Source: Sphingoaurantiacus capsulatus (GTDB taxonomy: Bacteria > Pseudomonadota > Alphaproteobacteria > Sphingomonadales > Sphingomonadaceae). From it: 64,000 bases of DNA. The stretch is taken from positions 434,001 to 498,000 of the forward strand of contig NZ_JBHRXV010000004.1 of the NCBI RefSeq assembly GCF_042648405.1, read 5' to 3'. The notes beneath the pieces are model-generated. The model searched no databases, had not been told where the DNA came from, and saw only the letters and a list, made by a program, of their open reading frames with translations. A program made the position numbers and the translations under genes. Below are positions 18,096-26,112 of this stretch, one piece after another. Within the stretch, counting starts at the first letter, position 1. The number at the start of each line of letters is the position of its first letter.

Positions 18096-19091
18096 TTAGG
18101 CGACGCGCGGGGCGTGGACGGCGCGCCAGGTCGAGGGCGCGACGCCGAACACGCGGGTGAAGGCGCGGGTCAACCGTTCGGCCGTGCCGAAGCCGGCCTC
18201 CGCCGCCACCCGCTTCAATGGCGCGCCGTCGGTGAGCAGGGTGCGCGCGCGTTCGAGGCGCAACGCCTCGACGAAGGCCGCAGGCGTGCGGCCGACCGCA
18301 CCGGTAAACTTGCGGTGGAAGCTGCGCACCGACTGGCCGGCGCGGTCGGCAAGCGCTTCGATACCGAGGTCGGCGTCAAGATTGGCCGCGATCCAATCGA
18401 CCAGCGGGCCGTAACCGCAAGCAGAGGCCTCCTGCGCATCGAGCAGGGTCGAGAATTGCGACTGGTGGCCGGGGCGGCGCGCATAGAGCACCAGCCGGCG
18501 CGCGACGCTGGTGGCGGCCGCCGCGCCGCAGTCGCGCTCGACGATCGCCAGCGCCATGTCGATGCCGGTGGTGATCCCCGCCGAGGTCCAGAAGCGGCCG
18601 TCCTCGACATAGAGCGCCTGCCCGTCGACGATGAGATCGGGGTGGAGACGGCGCAGATCGTCGACGGCGCGCCAGTGCGTCGCCACCCTACGCCCCTCCA
18701 GCATCCCCCAGCCAGCGAGGACGACCGAGCCGGTGCACACCGACCCCATGCGCGGCGCGCGCTCGGCGACGCGCATCGCCCAGTCCTTCATCGCCGGGTC
18801 GCGGCGGGTCTTGCGCAGCCCGTCCTCGTCGCCGCCGACGACGATGAGCATCGCGACGGATTCAGGCGCGATCTCGGCCACCGGCACCGTCGCGACGCCG
18901 ACCCCGCAATTGCTGGTGATGACGCCGCCCGCCGCCGAGGCGACGACGACCTCATAGCTGTTCGGCACCTCGTCGTTGGCGGCGGCGAACACCGCGGCGG
19001 GTCCGGTGATGTCGAGGATCTGCGCGGTGTCGAACGCGAGCATCACGATACGGTTTGGCAGTTTTCGCATGATGCTTGTCATATCTGCCAA
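18096..19091 (-). CDS. GlxA-family AraC-type transcriptional regulator (DJ-1/PfpI domain)
   Basis: A 331-residue regulator. The N-terminal ~190 residues form a DJ-1/PfpI (GATase1-like) sensor domain with SVCTGSVVLAGWGML, the nucleophile-elbow region. The C-terminal ~100 residues are an AraC/XylS DNA-binding domain with two helix-turn-helix units (LADRAGQSVRSFHRKFTGAVG and VAAEAGFGTAERLTRAFTRVFG). It is transcribed away from the isochorismatase and DJ-1 genes across ~110 bases of DNA and probably regulates them. The start could instead be the internal ATG before RKLPNRIVML at 19070, which sits nearer the domain. Confidence 0.9.
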   Translation of the reverse strand: MADMTSIMRKLPNRIVMLAFDTAQILDITGPAAVFAAANDEVPNSYEVVVASAAGGVITSNCGVGVATVPVAEIAPESVAMLIVVGGDEDGLRKTRRDPAMKDWAMRVAERAPRMGSVCTGSVVLAGWGMLEGRRVATHWRAVDDLRRLHPDLIVDGQALYVEDGRFWTSAGITTGIDMALAIVERDCGAAAATSVARRLVLYARRPGHQSQFSTLLDAQEASACGYGPLVDWIAANLDADLGIEALADRAGQSVRSFHRKFTGAVGRTPAAFVEALRLERARTLLTDGAPLKRVAAEAGFGTAERLTRAFTRVFGVAPSTWRAVHAPRVA

Positions 19092-19127
19092 GCAGGCGGC
19101 AGGCTAGAGCTGACTCGCCCCACTTGA

Positions 19128-19206
19128 TCGTCATCCCCGCGGAGGCGGGGATCCATTCACTCTGACGGTCGGCGGTAATGGATCCCCGCCTTCGCGGGGA
19201 TGACGA
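19128..19206. repeat. Inverted repeat, two 30-base arms around 19 bases
   Basis: The arms at 19128-19157 and 19177-19206 are reverse complements with one mismatch; each contains ATCCCCGC and GCGGGGAT plus GGATCCATT-type ends, so each arm is itself partly palindromic. It fills the gap between the GlxA-type regulator and the isochorismatase gene, reaching the latter's start region. Such GTCATCCCCGC-type palindromes resemble REP-like elements that are dispersed in sphingomonad genomes; only one copy is seen in this window. Confidence 0.8.
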
Positions 19207-19214
19207 TAGGGAAA

Positions 19215-19799
19215 ATGATGAACCGCTTCGCCAACGCCGCCCTGATCCTGATCGACATACAGAAAGGGTTCGACGACCCGATGTGGGGGGCGCGCAACAA
19301 CCCGCAGGCCGAAGCCAACGCCGGTCGCCTGCTCGCGGCGTGGCGCGCCGCCGGCCGGCCGGTCTTCCATGTCCGCCACGGCTCGCGAAACCCCAACTCG
19401 CCGCTGTCGCCGACCGGCCCCGGCTTCGCGTTCAAGGACGAGGTCGCGCCGCTGCCCGGCGAGCCCGTGCTGGTGAAGGACGTGAACAGCGGCTTCATCG
19501 GCACCGATCTCGAGGCGCAGCTGCGGAGCGGCGGCATCGACACGGTGATCGTGTTCGGCCTGACCACGCCGCACTGCGTGTCGACCACCGCGCGCATGGC
19601 CGGCAACCTCGACTTCGCGACCTTCGTCGCCGCCGACGCCAGCGTCACCTTCGCCGGCAACACCGCGCGCGGCTGGCAGGACGGCGAGGCGATCGAGGTC
19701 GACCCCGAACTCAGCCACCGCATCGCCCTCGCCCACATCAACGGCGAGTTCGCCACCGTGCTCGACACCGACACTATTCTGAAGGAGGCCGCGCAATGA
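19215..19799 (+). CDS. Cysteine hydrolase, isochorismatase-like family
   Basis: A 194-residue hydrolase. It has ALILIDIQKGFDDPMWG with the catalytic Asp after LI-D-IQ, a Lys in VLVKDVNSGFIGTDLE, and the nucleophile Cys in FGLTTPHCVSTTARMAGNL. These are the Asp-Lys-Cys triad of isochorismatase-like and nicotinamidase-like hydrolases. The ATG at 19215 (or 19218) is preferred; an earlier in-frame ATG at 19200 falls inside the inverted repeat and has no ribosome-binding site. The DJ-1/PfpI gene follows with a four-base overlap, and the divergent GlxA-type regulator probably controls both. Confidence 0.88.
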   Translation: MMNRFANAALILIDIQKGFDDPMWGARNNPQAEANAGRLLAAWRAAGRPVFHVRHGSRNPNSPLSPTGPGFAFKDEVAPLPGEPVLVKDVNSGFIGTDLEAQLRSGGIDTVIVFGLTTPHCVSTTARMAGNLDFATFVAADASVTFAGNTARGWQDGEAIEVDPELSHRIALAHINGEFATVLDTDTILKEAAQ

Positions 19800-20473
19800 C
19801 CTATCGGATCGGATTCCTGCTCTATCCCGACGTGACCCAGCTCGACATGACGGGCCCGGCGCAGATTCTGTCGCGCATGCCCGATGCCGAGGTGCTGTTC
19901 GTCTGGAAGGATCGCGCGCCCGTCATGAGCGATTGTGGCCTCGCGCTGGTGCCGACGCACACGCTCGCCGACTGCCCGCCGCTCGACATGATCTGCGTGC
20001 CGGGCGGCTACGGCTGCACCGCCGTAATGGAGGACACCGAGGTGCTCGACTGGCTGCGCACGCAGGCAGCGACCGCCGACCTCGTCACCAGCGTCTGCAC
20101 CGGCTCGCTGATCCTCGCCGCCGCCGGCCTGCTCGACGGCTACCGCGCCGGTTGCCACTGGGCGTGGCGCGACCAGCTTTCGCTGTTCGGAGCGACGCCG
20201 GTGGCCGAGCGTGTCGTCACCGACCGCAACCGCATCACCGGCGGCGGCGTCACTGCCGGCATCGACTTCGCCTTCCGCGTCATCGAGCGCCTGAAAGGCC
20301 GCGACACCGCCGAATCGATCCAGCTCGTGCTCGAATATGACCCCGCGCCGATCGGCGGCGGCACGCCCGAGAACGCCCGCGCGGAGATCGTCGCGGCGGT
20401 GCGCGGCGTGATGGCGAAACGCGGGCTGGGCGACCGGCTGGCGACGATCGAGCGGATCGCCGCGACGCGCTGA
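19796..20473 (+). CDS. DJ-1/PfpI family protein (isonitrile hydratase-like)
   Basis: A 225-residue protein starting MTYRIGFLLYPDVTQLDMTGPAQIL, with VTSVCTGSLILAAAGLLDGYRAGCHW, where the Cys is the nucleophile. This pattern is close to isonitrile hydratase InhA and other DJ-1/PfpI enzymes. The ATG overlaps the stop of the preceding isochorismatase-like gene (ATGA) and follows the strong ribosome-binding site GAAGGAGG. Its domain is homologous to the sensor half of the divergent GlxA-type regulator, hinting that both see the same type of compound. Substrate unknown. Confidence 0.88.
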   Translation: MTYRIGFLLYPDVTQLDMTGPAQILSRMPDAEVLFVWKDRAPVMSDCGLALVPTHTLADCPPLDMICVPGGYGCTAVMEDTEVLDWLRTQAATADLVTSVCTGSLILAAAGLLDGYRAGCHWAWRDQLSLFGATPVAERVVTDRNRITGGGVTAGIDFAFRVIERLKGRDTAESIQLVLEYDPAPIGGGTPENARAEIVAAVRGVMAKRGLGDRLATIERIAATR

Positions 20474-21565
20474 CTATTTCCCGATCGAATAGCTGATCGG
20501 CGGTGCGCCCGAGGGCGGGGCCGAGTGCAGCGCGATGATCTGGGTGAGCAGCACGAAGGTCGACTTCGCCTCGAGGTCGTCGTCGGGGATGTAGAACCAG
20601 GTGCCGCGATATTCGACGGCGGTGGCGCTATCCTCGGGTGCCGATTTCGAGCTGCGCACGCGGAACAGGCCTTCGAGCATTTCCTGCCAGTCGAACGCGC
20701 TGCCATCGGCCTTGGTGGTCGCGCGCACCCGGCCGGCGGCGATATCGCTGGCGGGCACCTCGACGCCGGTCGACAGGAAGTGCAGCGCCGACATCACCGG
20801 GCGGGTGGTGATGGCGAGCGTGGCGTTGTCGGGCGCCTCGGCGGCGATGAGGATGCGATAGGCCTCGGCCTCAGGCGCGAGATTGGCGAGCTGCTTGAAG
20901 CGCAGCGCCTCGGGCGTCGTCGCGGCACCGCGGGTGAAGCGCAGCTCGATGCCGTCGCTGCCCTTGGCGCGGACGAGGTCGAGCTTGCCGTCGCGCTGCA
21001 TCAGGCGGAGCAGGCGCACCGCCTCGCGGAAGTCGCGGAACTCGGGCTCGCGCGACGGCGCCGGGCCGCTGGCGGTCGGCGCGTTCTTCAGCCCGTTCAT
21101 TTCCTGCACGCCGATCGAGAACACCCGGTCGATCGACCAGCCCGAGCGCGCCAGCAGCAGCAGCAGATCGGGGTTCATCGGCGTCATCATCTGGCGGACG
21201 AACTTCTCGCCCTCCAGCGGCGCGTAGAAGATCGTCGGCTTTTCGTTGAGCGACACCGAGCCCGGGCCGAGCGTCAGCGTGCGCGCGATCGTATCCTTCA
21301 CCGCGGTGCTCGAGGTGCGCGAGATCGCGCCCTGCCCGCCGATGCTGCGGTTTAACTCCAGGGTCGCGGCGATCCGCTCGACGCTCGTGAAATAGGTGGT
21401 GTCGCGGTAGCGCAGCCGCACGAGGTTGAGCAGCAGCTCCTGATCGTTGGTCGACTGGATCGCGAGATTATAGGCGGGCCGCGTCGCGCGCAGCGAATCC
21501 GGGCCGGCATAGCCGCAGCCGGCGAGCAGGACGAAGGCGGCAAGGCCGGCGTGGCGCAGATTCAT
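20474..21565 (-). CDS. Hypothetical lipoprotein
   Basis: A 363-residue protein with a lipoprotein signal peptide (GLAAFVLLAGCGYAG: lipobox LAGC, Cys17), so it is probably anchored in the outer or inner membrane facing the periplasm. The body begins RATRPAYNLAIQSTNDQELLLNLVRLRYRD and contains many charged, helix-forming stretches. I recognise no family beyond this. It lies eight bases downstream of the MscS/CNB channel gene on the same strand, so the two are probably co-transcribed. Its stop abuts the convergent DJ-1 gene without a gap. Confidence 0.8.
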   Translation of the reverse strand: MNLRHAGLAAFVLLAGCGYAGPDSLRATRPAYNLAIQSTNDQELLLNLVRLRYRDTTYFTSVERIAATLELNRSIGGQGAISRTSSTAVKDTIARTLTLGPGSVSLNEKPTIFYAPLEGEKFVRQMMTPMNPDLLLLLARSGWSIDRVFSIGVQEMNGLKNAPTASGPAPSREPEFRDFREAVRLLRLMQRDGKLDLVRAKGSDGIELRFTRGAATTPEALRFKQLANLAPEAEAYRILIAAEAPDNATLAITTRPVMSALHFLSTGVEVPASDIAAGRVRATTKADGSAFDWQEMLEGLFRVRSSKSAPEDSATAVEYRGTWFYIPDDDLEAKSTFVLLTQIIALHSAPPSGAPPISYSIGK

Positions 21566-21573
21566 CTTGTTCC

Positions 21574-23040
21574 TCAGACAGAAGCGGGACGGCGCAGCCG
21601 CCCGAAGAAGCTGCCCATCTTGGCGAGGATCGCCTCGGCCATCGACGCCTTCTCGGCCTCGGCAGCCTCGGGCGAGCGGGCCATCGCGGCGCTCGACACC
21701 ACGCGGCGCTCGGCAGCGGCGGCGCTCAAGGTCGCGGCGGCATCGGGGCTGTGATCGAGCAGCTCGGCGACGTCGTCCTTGCCGATCTCGCAGATGACGG
21801 CGTCGGTCAGCGCGACGATGGTGGCGCTGCGCGCCTCGCCGGTCAGCAGCGACATTTCGCCGAAGAAATCGCCCGGCCCGAGCCGCGCGACATCGACCTC
21901 GTCCTCGGCGGCCTTGATGCGCACCGAGACGAGGCCTTCGCTCACCACGAACATCGATTCACCGGGCTCGCCGGCGCGGATCACTGCAGTGCCGGGGCGG
22001 AAGATCCGCTCCTTCATCCGCGCGGTCAGCATGTCGATGTCGGCCGGCGCGAGGTCGGCGAACAGGTCGACCTGCTGCAAGAGGTTGCGCCGGTGCGCCT
22101 CGCCGCCGGTCAGCATGTGCGCCGGCGCACCCTCGATGTTCCACACGTCCTGCTTCGGATGCGCGAGCGCGAGGCCGGCCTTGGTCAGGTGCCGCAGCAC
22201 ATGGCCGAAGATCAGGTGCTTGGCCTTGCCCGGTGCGAACCGCGCGGGGTCGAGCATATATTTGAGCTTGTAGTGGACGCCGAGCACGCTGGTCTCGGAG
22301 ATGCGCGCCTTCACGTCGAAGATCGCCGGATTGTCGAGCGCGGCGGCCTGAATGGCGGCGGTCAGCACGCGCACCGCGCGGTCGCTCGGCACCCGGAAGT
22401 CGAGCACGATGATCTGCTCGAACTCGCTGGCGATGTCGGGCCGCGACAGGTTCACGATGATCGATTCGGACATCAGCGTATTGGGCACCATCAGCACGCT
22501 GTTCTCGGGCGTCTGGATGTGCGTGCTGCGCCAGTTGATCTCGGTCACCCGGCCGATCAGCCGGCCCGGGATGCCGCGCGACATGATCTGCACGAACTCG
22601 CCGACGGCGAAGCCGCGGTCGAGGTTGAGCGCGATGCCCGAGAAGGTGTCCGAGATCAGGCTCTTTACCGCGAAACCGACGACGAGGCCGATGACGCTCG
22701 ATGTGGCGATGATGCCGGTCAGCGAGAAGCCGAAGGCGTTGGTGGCGATGCTGACCGCGACGACGATGTAGATGGCAAGGCCGGTGAGCTGGATGAGCAG
22801 GCGCGGCGGGCGCTTGCGGCCGTTGCGGCCCATGCGGCTCCACACCAGCGCGTCGAGCAGGCGGATCGCCGACATCGCGCCGACCAGCCAGCCGATCACC
22901 GCGAAGATGATGAGGGTCACGCGCGGCGACAGGCCGGTCATCTCGGCCAATGCCAAGTCGGCGCGATAATAAGTGGCGAACAGCAGCAGCGCGAACGCCG
23001 CCAGCGGCGCCAGCACGCGCCGCGCGAACTTCAACAACAT
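21574..23040 (-). CDS. MscS-type mechanosensitive channel with cyclic nucleotide-binding domain
   Basis: A 488-residue inner-membrane protein. Several N-terminal membrane segments lead into an MscS pore and beta domain (GIIATSSVIGLVVGFAVKSL, then NLDRGFAVGEFVQI). The C-terminal ~130 residues form a cyclic-nucleotide-binding domain with PGESMFVVSEGLVSVRI and the phosphate-binding cassette GDFFGEMSLLTGEARSATI. This is the bCNG-type architecture, in which nucleotide binding tunes a mechanosensitive-like channel. The ATG at 23040 is preferred; ATGs at 23070 and 23067 and a TTG at 23094 are alternatives. A lipoprotein gene follows. Confidence 0.88.
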   Translation of the reverse strand: MLLKFARRVLAPLAAFALLLFATYYRADLALAEMTGLSPRVTLIIFAVIGWLVGAMSAIRLLDALVWSRMGRNGRKRPPRLLIQLTGLAIYIVVAVSIATNAFGFSLTGIIATSSVIGLVVGFAVKSLISDTFSGIALNLDRGFAVGEFVQIMSRGIPGRLIGRVTEINWRSTHIQTPENSVLMVPNTLMSESIIVNLSRPDIASEFEQIIVLDFRVPSDRAVRVLTAAIQAAALDNPAIFDVKARISETSVLGVHYKLKYMLDPARFAPGKAKHLIFGHVLRHLTKAGLALAHPKQDVWNIEGAPAHMLTGGEAHRRNLLQQVDLFADLAPADIDMLTARMKERIFRPGTAVIRAGEPGESMFVVSEGLVSVRIKAAEDEVDVARLGPGDFFGEMSLLTGEARSATIVALTDAVICEIGKDDVAELLDHSPDAAATLSAAAAERRVVSSAAMARSPEAAEAEKASMAEAILAKMGSFFGRLRRPASV

Positions 23041-23110
23041 GGAAAGCGACCCCCGTAACAGAAGCATCATATGCCGCAGGGGTGGCTTTGCCAACTATGG
23101 CAGATATTTA

Positions 23111-23125
23111 GCGGCAAGTTGCCGC
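23111..23125. repeat. Short palindrome between channel and RidA genes
   Basis: GCGGCAA-G-TTGCCGC is a perfect 7-bp inverted repeat with a one-base centre. It lies six bases after the RidA stop (minus strand) and is followed by a weak A/T run. It may be a modest terminator for the Rieske-RidA transcript or an operator for the channel gene; neither is certain. Confidence 0.4.
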
Positions 23126-23130
23126 CCGGC

Positions 23131-23559
23131 TTATTTCTTCGGAACGTGCGCGATGCACTCGATCTCGACGCGCGCACCCATCGCGAGGCCATTGGCACCG
23201 AGCGCCGAGCGGGCCGGGAAGGGCTTCTTGAAGAAGGTGACGTAGACCTTGTTCATCGCCGGCCACTCGGCCATGTCGGCGAGGAAGACGGTGCATTTGA
23301 CCACGTCGGCGAGCGTGCCGCCCTCGGCCTTCAGTGCGCTTTCGAGATTCCTGAGCACCTGCTCGGTTTCCGGCCCGATGCCGCCCGCGACCAGCGACGA
23401 CGCCCCCGGCGCCCGGCCGATGGCGCCCGACAGATAGACGGTCTCGCCGATGCGCCGCGCCTCGGAGAAGGGCAGTTCGGACTGCGGCGGGATCGGCCCC
23501 TGCTGGGCGGCGGCGGGGATGGCGGCAAGCAGCAGCGCGGCGGCGATCGTCGACTTCAT
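23131..23559 (-). CDS. Exported RidA-family protein
   Basis: A 142-residue RidA (YjgF/YER057c/UK114) protein, a family that hydrolyses reactive enamine/imine intermediates. Family features are the start of the domain at PFSEARRIGETVYLSGAIG, the central AEGGTLADVVKCTVFLADM, and ARVEIECIAHVPK near the C-terminus, with the substrate-binding Arg in GARVEIE. Unusually it begins with a signal peptide (STIAAALLLAAIPAAAQQG), so it should work in the periplasm. The ATG at 23559 overlaps the stop of the Rieske oxygenase gene by four bases, showing co-translation. Confidence 0.87.
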   Translation of the reverse strand: MKSTIAAALLLAAIPAAAQQGPIPPQSELPFSEARRIGETVYLSGAIGRAPGASSLVAGGIGPETEQVLRNLESALKAEGGTLADVVKCTVFLADMAEWPAMNKVYVTFFKKPFPARSALGANGLAMGARVEIECIAHVPKK

Positions 23560-24707
23560 GCGGTAACGGCCCTTTCGACCTGTTCGTGAAAGCGGCGAAT
23601 GCCCTGTTCGAGCCCGCCGATCAGCACTTCGGACACCGCGCCGGTCGACAGGCCTTCCTGCCCGAGCGCCGCGGCCCTGAAATCCTCGCTCGCAAACACG
23701 CCGCCGTCCAGCAGTTCGAACGAGCGCCGCCAATGATCCTCGGCCTTTTCGGTCGTGGGCGCCTCCGGGATCAGCATGAAATCCTCGACCAGGGTGCGGT
23801 CGGCCGCCTTCGGCATCATCACCATGACGTTCACATAGTCGGGGCTGGCGATGATGATCGTGTTGGGAAACACATGGTAGGTGTAGGTCACCGTCGCGCG
23901 CAGCGAGGCGAGATCGGACAGGCCCGCCGCCTCGACGAAGGAGGCGCGCCCCACCGCCGAGCGGCTGTGCGGCCCGATCATGTCGCCGATCGTCACCGAA
24001 TCCGCGAAGAACTTGCCGATGGTGTCGGCATGCAGCCGGGTGACGTGATAGCTTTCCGAGAAGGCGTCGACGATCAGCTTCCAGTTGGCGCGCACGTCAT
24101 GGGTGCGGCGCTTGTAGAGGTGCATGTCGCCCAGTTGCAGCGCATCGAGATCGTCGGCGAGCTCGCCGGTCAGGTCGTCGAAGCTCGGCGCATGGGCACG
24201 GTCGATCCCGACCCAGATCACCCCACCCGCCTCGACGCAGGCGAGCGGCACCAGCGCATAGGCCGACTTGTCGAGCGCGGGGAAGCTTTCGGGGCGGGGC
24301 AGTCCGATCAGCGTGCCATCGAGCCCGTAGGTCCAGGCATGATAGGGGCAGACCAGCCGCGGGCATCTCTCCGCACCCTCCGCCTCGACCAGCCTTGTGC
24401 CACGATGGCGGCAGACGTTCATAAAGGCGCGGGCGCGCCCCTGCTTGTCGCGGGTGACGAGGATCGGCACGCCATAGCCGTCGTGCGTCACCGACATGCC
24501 CGGTTCGGGCAGCAGCGCCGAAACGGCCACCGCGAGCGGCGTGCGCCGGAACAGCCGCGCCTGCTCCTCGGCGAAGCGTTCGGGGCTGGTGTAGACGGCG
24601 GCGGCCACCGTCGAGGTGACCATCTCGGGCGCCTGATGGTGCGGAATGGCGCGCGCCAGCGCGAGCTGACCGGGCGTCGGGCCCTTCACGGGAGTGATCG
24701 CATCCAT
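23556..24707 (-). CDS. Rieske-type ring-hydroxylating oxygenase, alpha subunit
   Basis: A 383-residue aromatic-ring-hydroxylating-type oxygenase. The N-terminal Rieske domain has the 2Fe-2S ligands C-x-H (NVCRHRGTRL) and C-x2-H (VCPYHAWTYGLDG). The catalytic domain has DAFSESYHVTRLHAD, in which the spaced histidines are the mononuclear iron ligands. It inserts oxygen into an aromatic, amine or sterol-like substrate with electrons from a reductase not encoded here. Its stop overlaps the RidA start. The divergent gene across ~97 bases is the AmpG-like transporter. Confidence 0.9.
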   Translation of the reverse strand: MDAITPVKGPTPGQLALARAIPHHQAPEMVTSTVAAAVYTSPERFAEEQARLFRRTPLAVAVSALLPEPGMSVTHDGYGVPILVTRDKQGRARAFMNVCRHRGTRLVEAEGAERCPRLVCPYHAWTYGLDGTLIGLPRPESFPALDKSAYALVPLACVEAGGVIWVGIDRAHAPSFDDLTGELADDLDALQLGDMHLYKRRTHDVRANWKLIVDAFSESYHVTRLHADTIGKFFADSVTIGDMIGPHSRSAVGRASFVEAAGLSDLASLRATVTYTYHVFPNTIIIASPDYVNVMVMMPKAADRTLVEDFMLIPEAPTTEKAEDHWRRSFELLDGGVFASEDFRAAALGQEGLSTGAVSEVLIGGLEQGIRRFHEQVERAVTA

Positions 24708-24804
24708 TGTTCAGCGCCAGCTAACCACGGGTCGCGGACTTTGCGCCTAGACGGGAGACTCGCCAAGTCTCTATCCTGCTAGCGTTCCGGGGGAGGATCG
24801 GCCG

Positions 24805-26112
24805 ATGACGACGCGCAGCTGGGTGGATGGAGTCCGGCCTTATTTCGAGAAGGCGCCGCTCGCCGCCTTCTTCCTCGGCCTGTCGTCGGGCTTTCCCTAT
24901 GCGATGATCGGCGCGACCCTGACCACGCGCCTCGCGCAGGACGGCATCGACAAGAAGGCGGTCACCGCCTTCACGCTCGCCTTTCTCGTCTACAATTTGA
25001 AATTCCTCTGGGCCTGGGTGGTCGACGGCGTGCGGCTGCCGATCCTCGGCCGGCTCGGGCAGCGCGTGTCGTGGATGCTGCTGATCGGCGTGCTCACCAT
25101 CGCGGCGGTGGTGAACCTCGCCTTCGTCGACCCGAGCGCCAGCCTTGCCGCCACCGCCTATGCGGCGATCCTCGTCGGCCTCGCCGGCGCCACCTTCGAC
25201 ATCGTCATCGACGCCTATCGCATCGAGGTGCTGTCGCCCGAGCAACTCGGCGTCGGCTCGGGCATGAGCCAGTACGGCTGGCGCATCGGTTCGAACGGCG
25301 CCGCCGCGCTCGCGCTCGTCGTCGCCGCCCGCTACGGCTGGTCGGCCGCCTATCTGGCCTGCGCCGCCTTCGCGCTGCCCGCGATGCTCACCGCGCTGTG
25401 GATGGGGGAGCCCAAGCGCCACCGCGAGCCGACGGCCCGCAGCGGCATCGGCGCTGCGGTCGGCGCGATCTGGAAGCCGCTCGGCGAGTTCTTCCAGCGG
25501 CAGGGTGCGATGCTCGTGCTGCTGTTCATCCTGCTTCACAAGATCGGCGACACGCTCGCCAACCTGACTTTCCGCCTGTTGTTCGACGACCTCGGCTTCT
25601 CCAACGACGAGATCGCGCTCTGGGACGTCGCCGTCGGCTTCTGGGCCTATCTGATCGGCATCTTCGTCGGTGGCGTGCTCTACGCACGCATGGGCATGAA
25701 GCGATCGGTGATGCTGAGCCTCATCCTGATGGCGGTGTCGAACCTCAGCTTCGCGGGGCTGGCCGCCGCCGGTCATTCGAACGCCTTCATGGCCGCCGCC
25801 ATCGGCTTCGAGAATTTCGCCAGCGGCATCGGCGGCGTCGTGGTCGTCGCCTATTTCTCGGCGCTCTGCGACCTGCGCTACACCGCTTCGCAGTACGCGC
25901 TGATCTCGGCCGCCGCCTCCATCGTCGGCCGCTTCGTCACCGGCACCACCGCCGGCGGCCTCATCGAGAGCCTCGGCTACGTCAATTTCTACCTGCTGAC
26001 CACGCTGGCTGCGGTGCCGGGCGTGCTGCTCTACGCCTGGATGATGAAGAGCGGCCTCGTCGACCAGTCGATCGGCCGCGACGACGTGGCCGACGCGGAG
26101 GCCAAGCCCTAG
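24805..26112 (+). CDS. ampG: AmpG-like MFS transporter
   Basis: A 435-residue major facilitator with about twelve membrane segments, starting with FFLGLSSGFPYAMIGATLTTRLAQDGI, a pattern typical of the PAT/AmpG branch. AmpG imports GlcNAc-anhydro-muropeptides from the periplasm for cell-wall recycling. Other matching features are AATAYAAILVGLAGATFDIVIDAYRIEVLSPEQ, cut here into its two halves, and GSGMSQYGWRIGSNGAAAL. The ATG follows a GGGGGAGG ribosome-binding site. The substrate could differ in sphingomonads, where several AmpG-like paralogues exist. It is convergent with folC, overlapping by four bases. Confidence 0.85.
   Translation: MTTRSWVDGVRPYFEKAPLAAFFLGLSSGFPYAMIGATLTTRLAQDGIDKKAVTAFTLAFLVYNLKFLWAWVVDGVRLPILGRLGQRVSWMLLIGVLTIAAVVNLAFVDPSASLAATAYAAILVGLAGATFDIVIDAYRIEVLSPEQLGVGSGMSQYGWRIGSNGAAALALVVAARYGWSAAYLACAAFALPAMLTALWMGEPKRHREPTARSGIGAAVGAIWKPLGEFFQRQGAMLVLLFILLHKIGDTLANLTFRLLFDDLGFSNDEIALWDVAVGFWAYLIGIFVGGVLYARMGMKRSVMLSLILMAVSNLSFAGLAAAGHSNAFMAAAIGFENFASGIGGVVVVAYFSALCDLRYTASQYALISAAASIVGRFVTGTTAGGLIESLGYVNFYLLTTLAAVPGVLLYAWMMKSGLVDQSIGRDDVADAEAKP

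Noticed and set aside
19128..19206. Inverted repeat as an intrinsic terminator
   Set aside because: No T-run follows either arm and the flanking genes are divergent, so termination makes little sense here.
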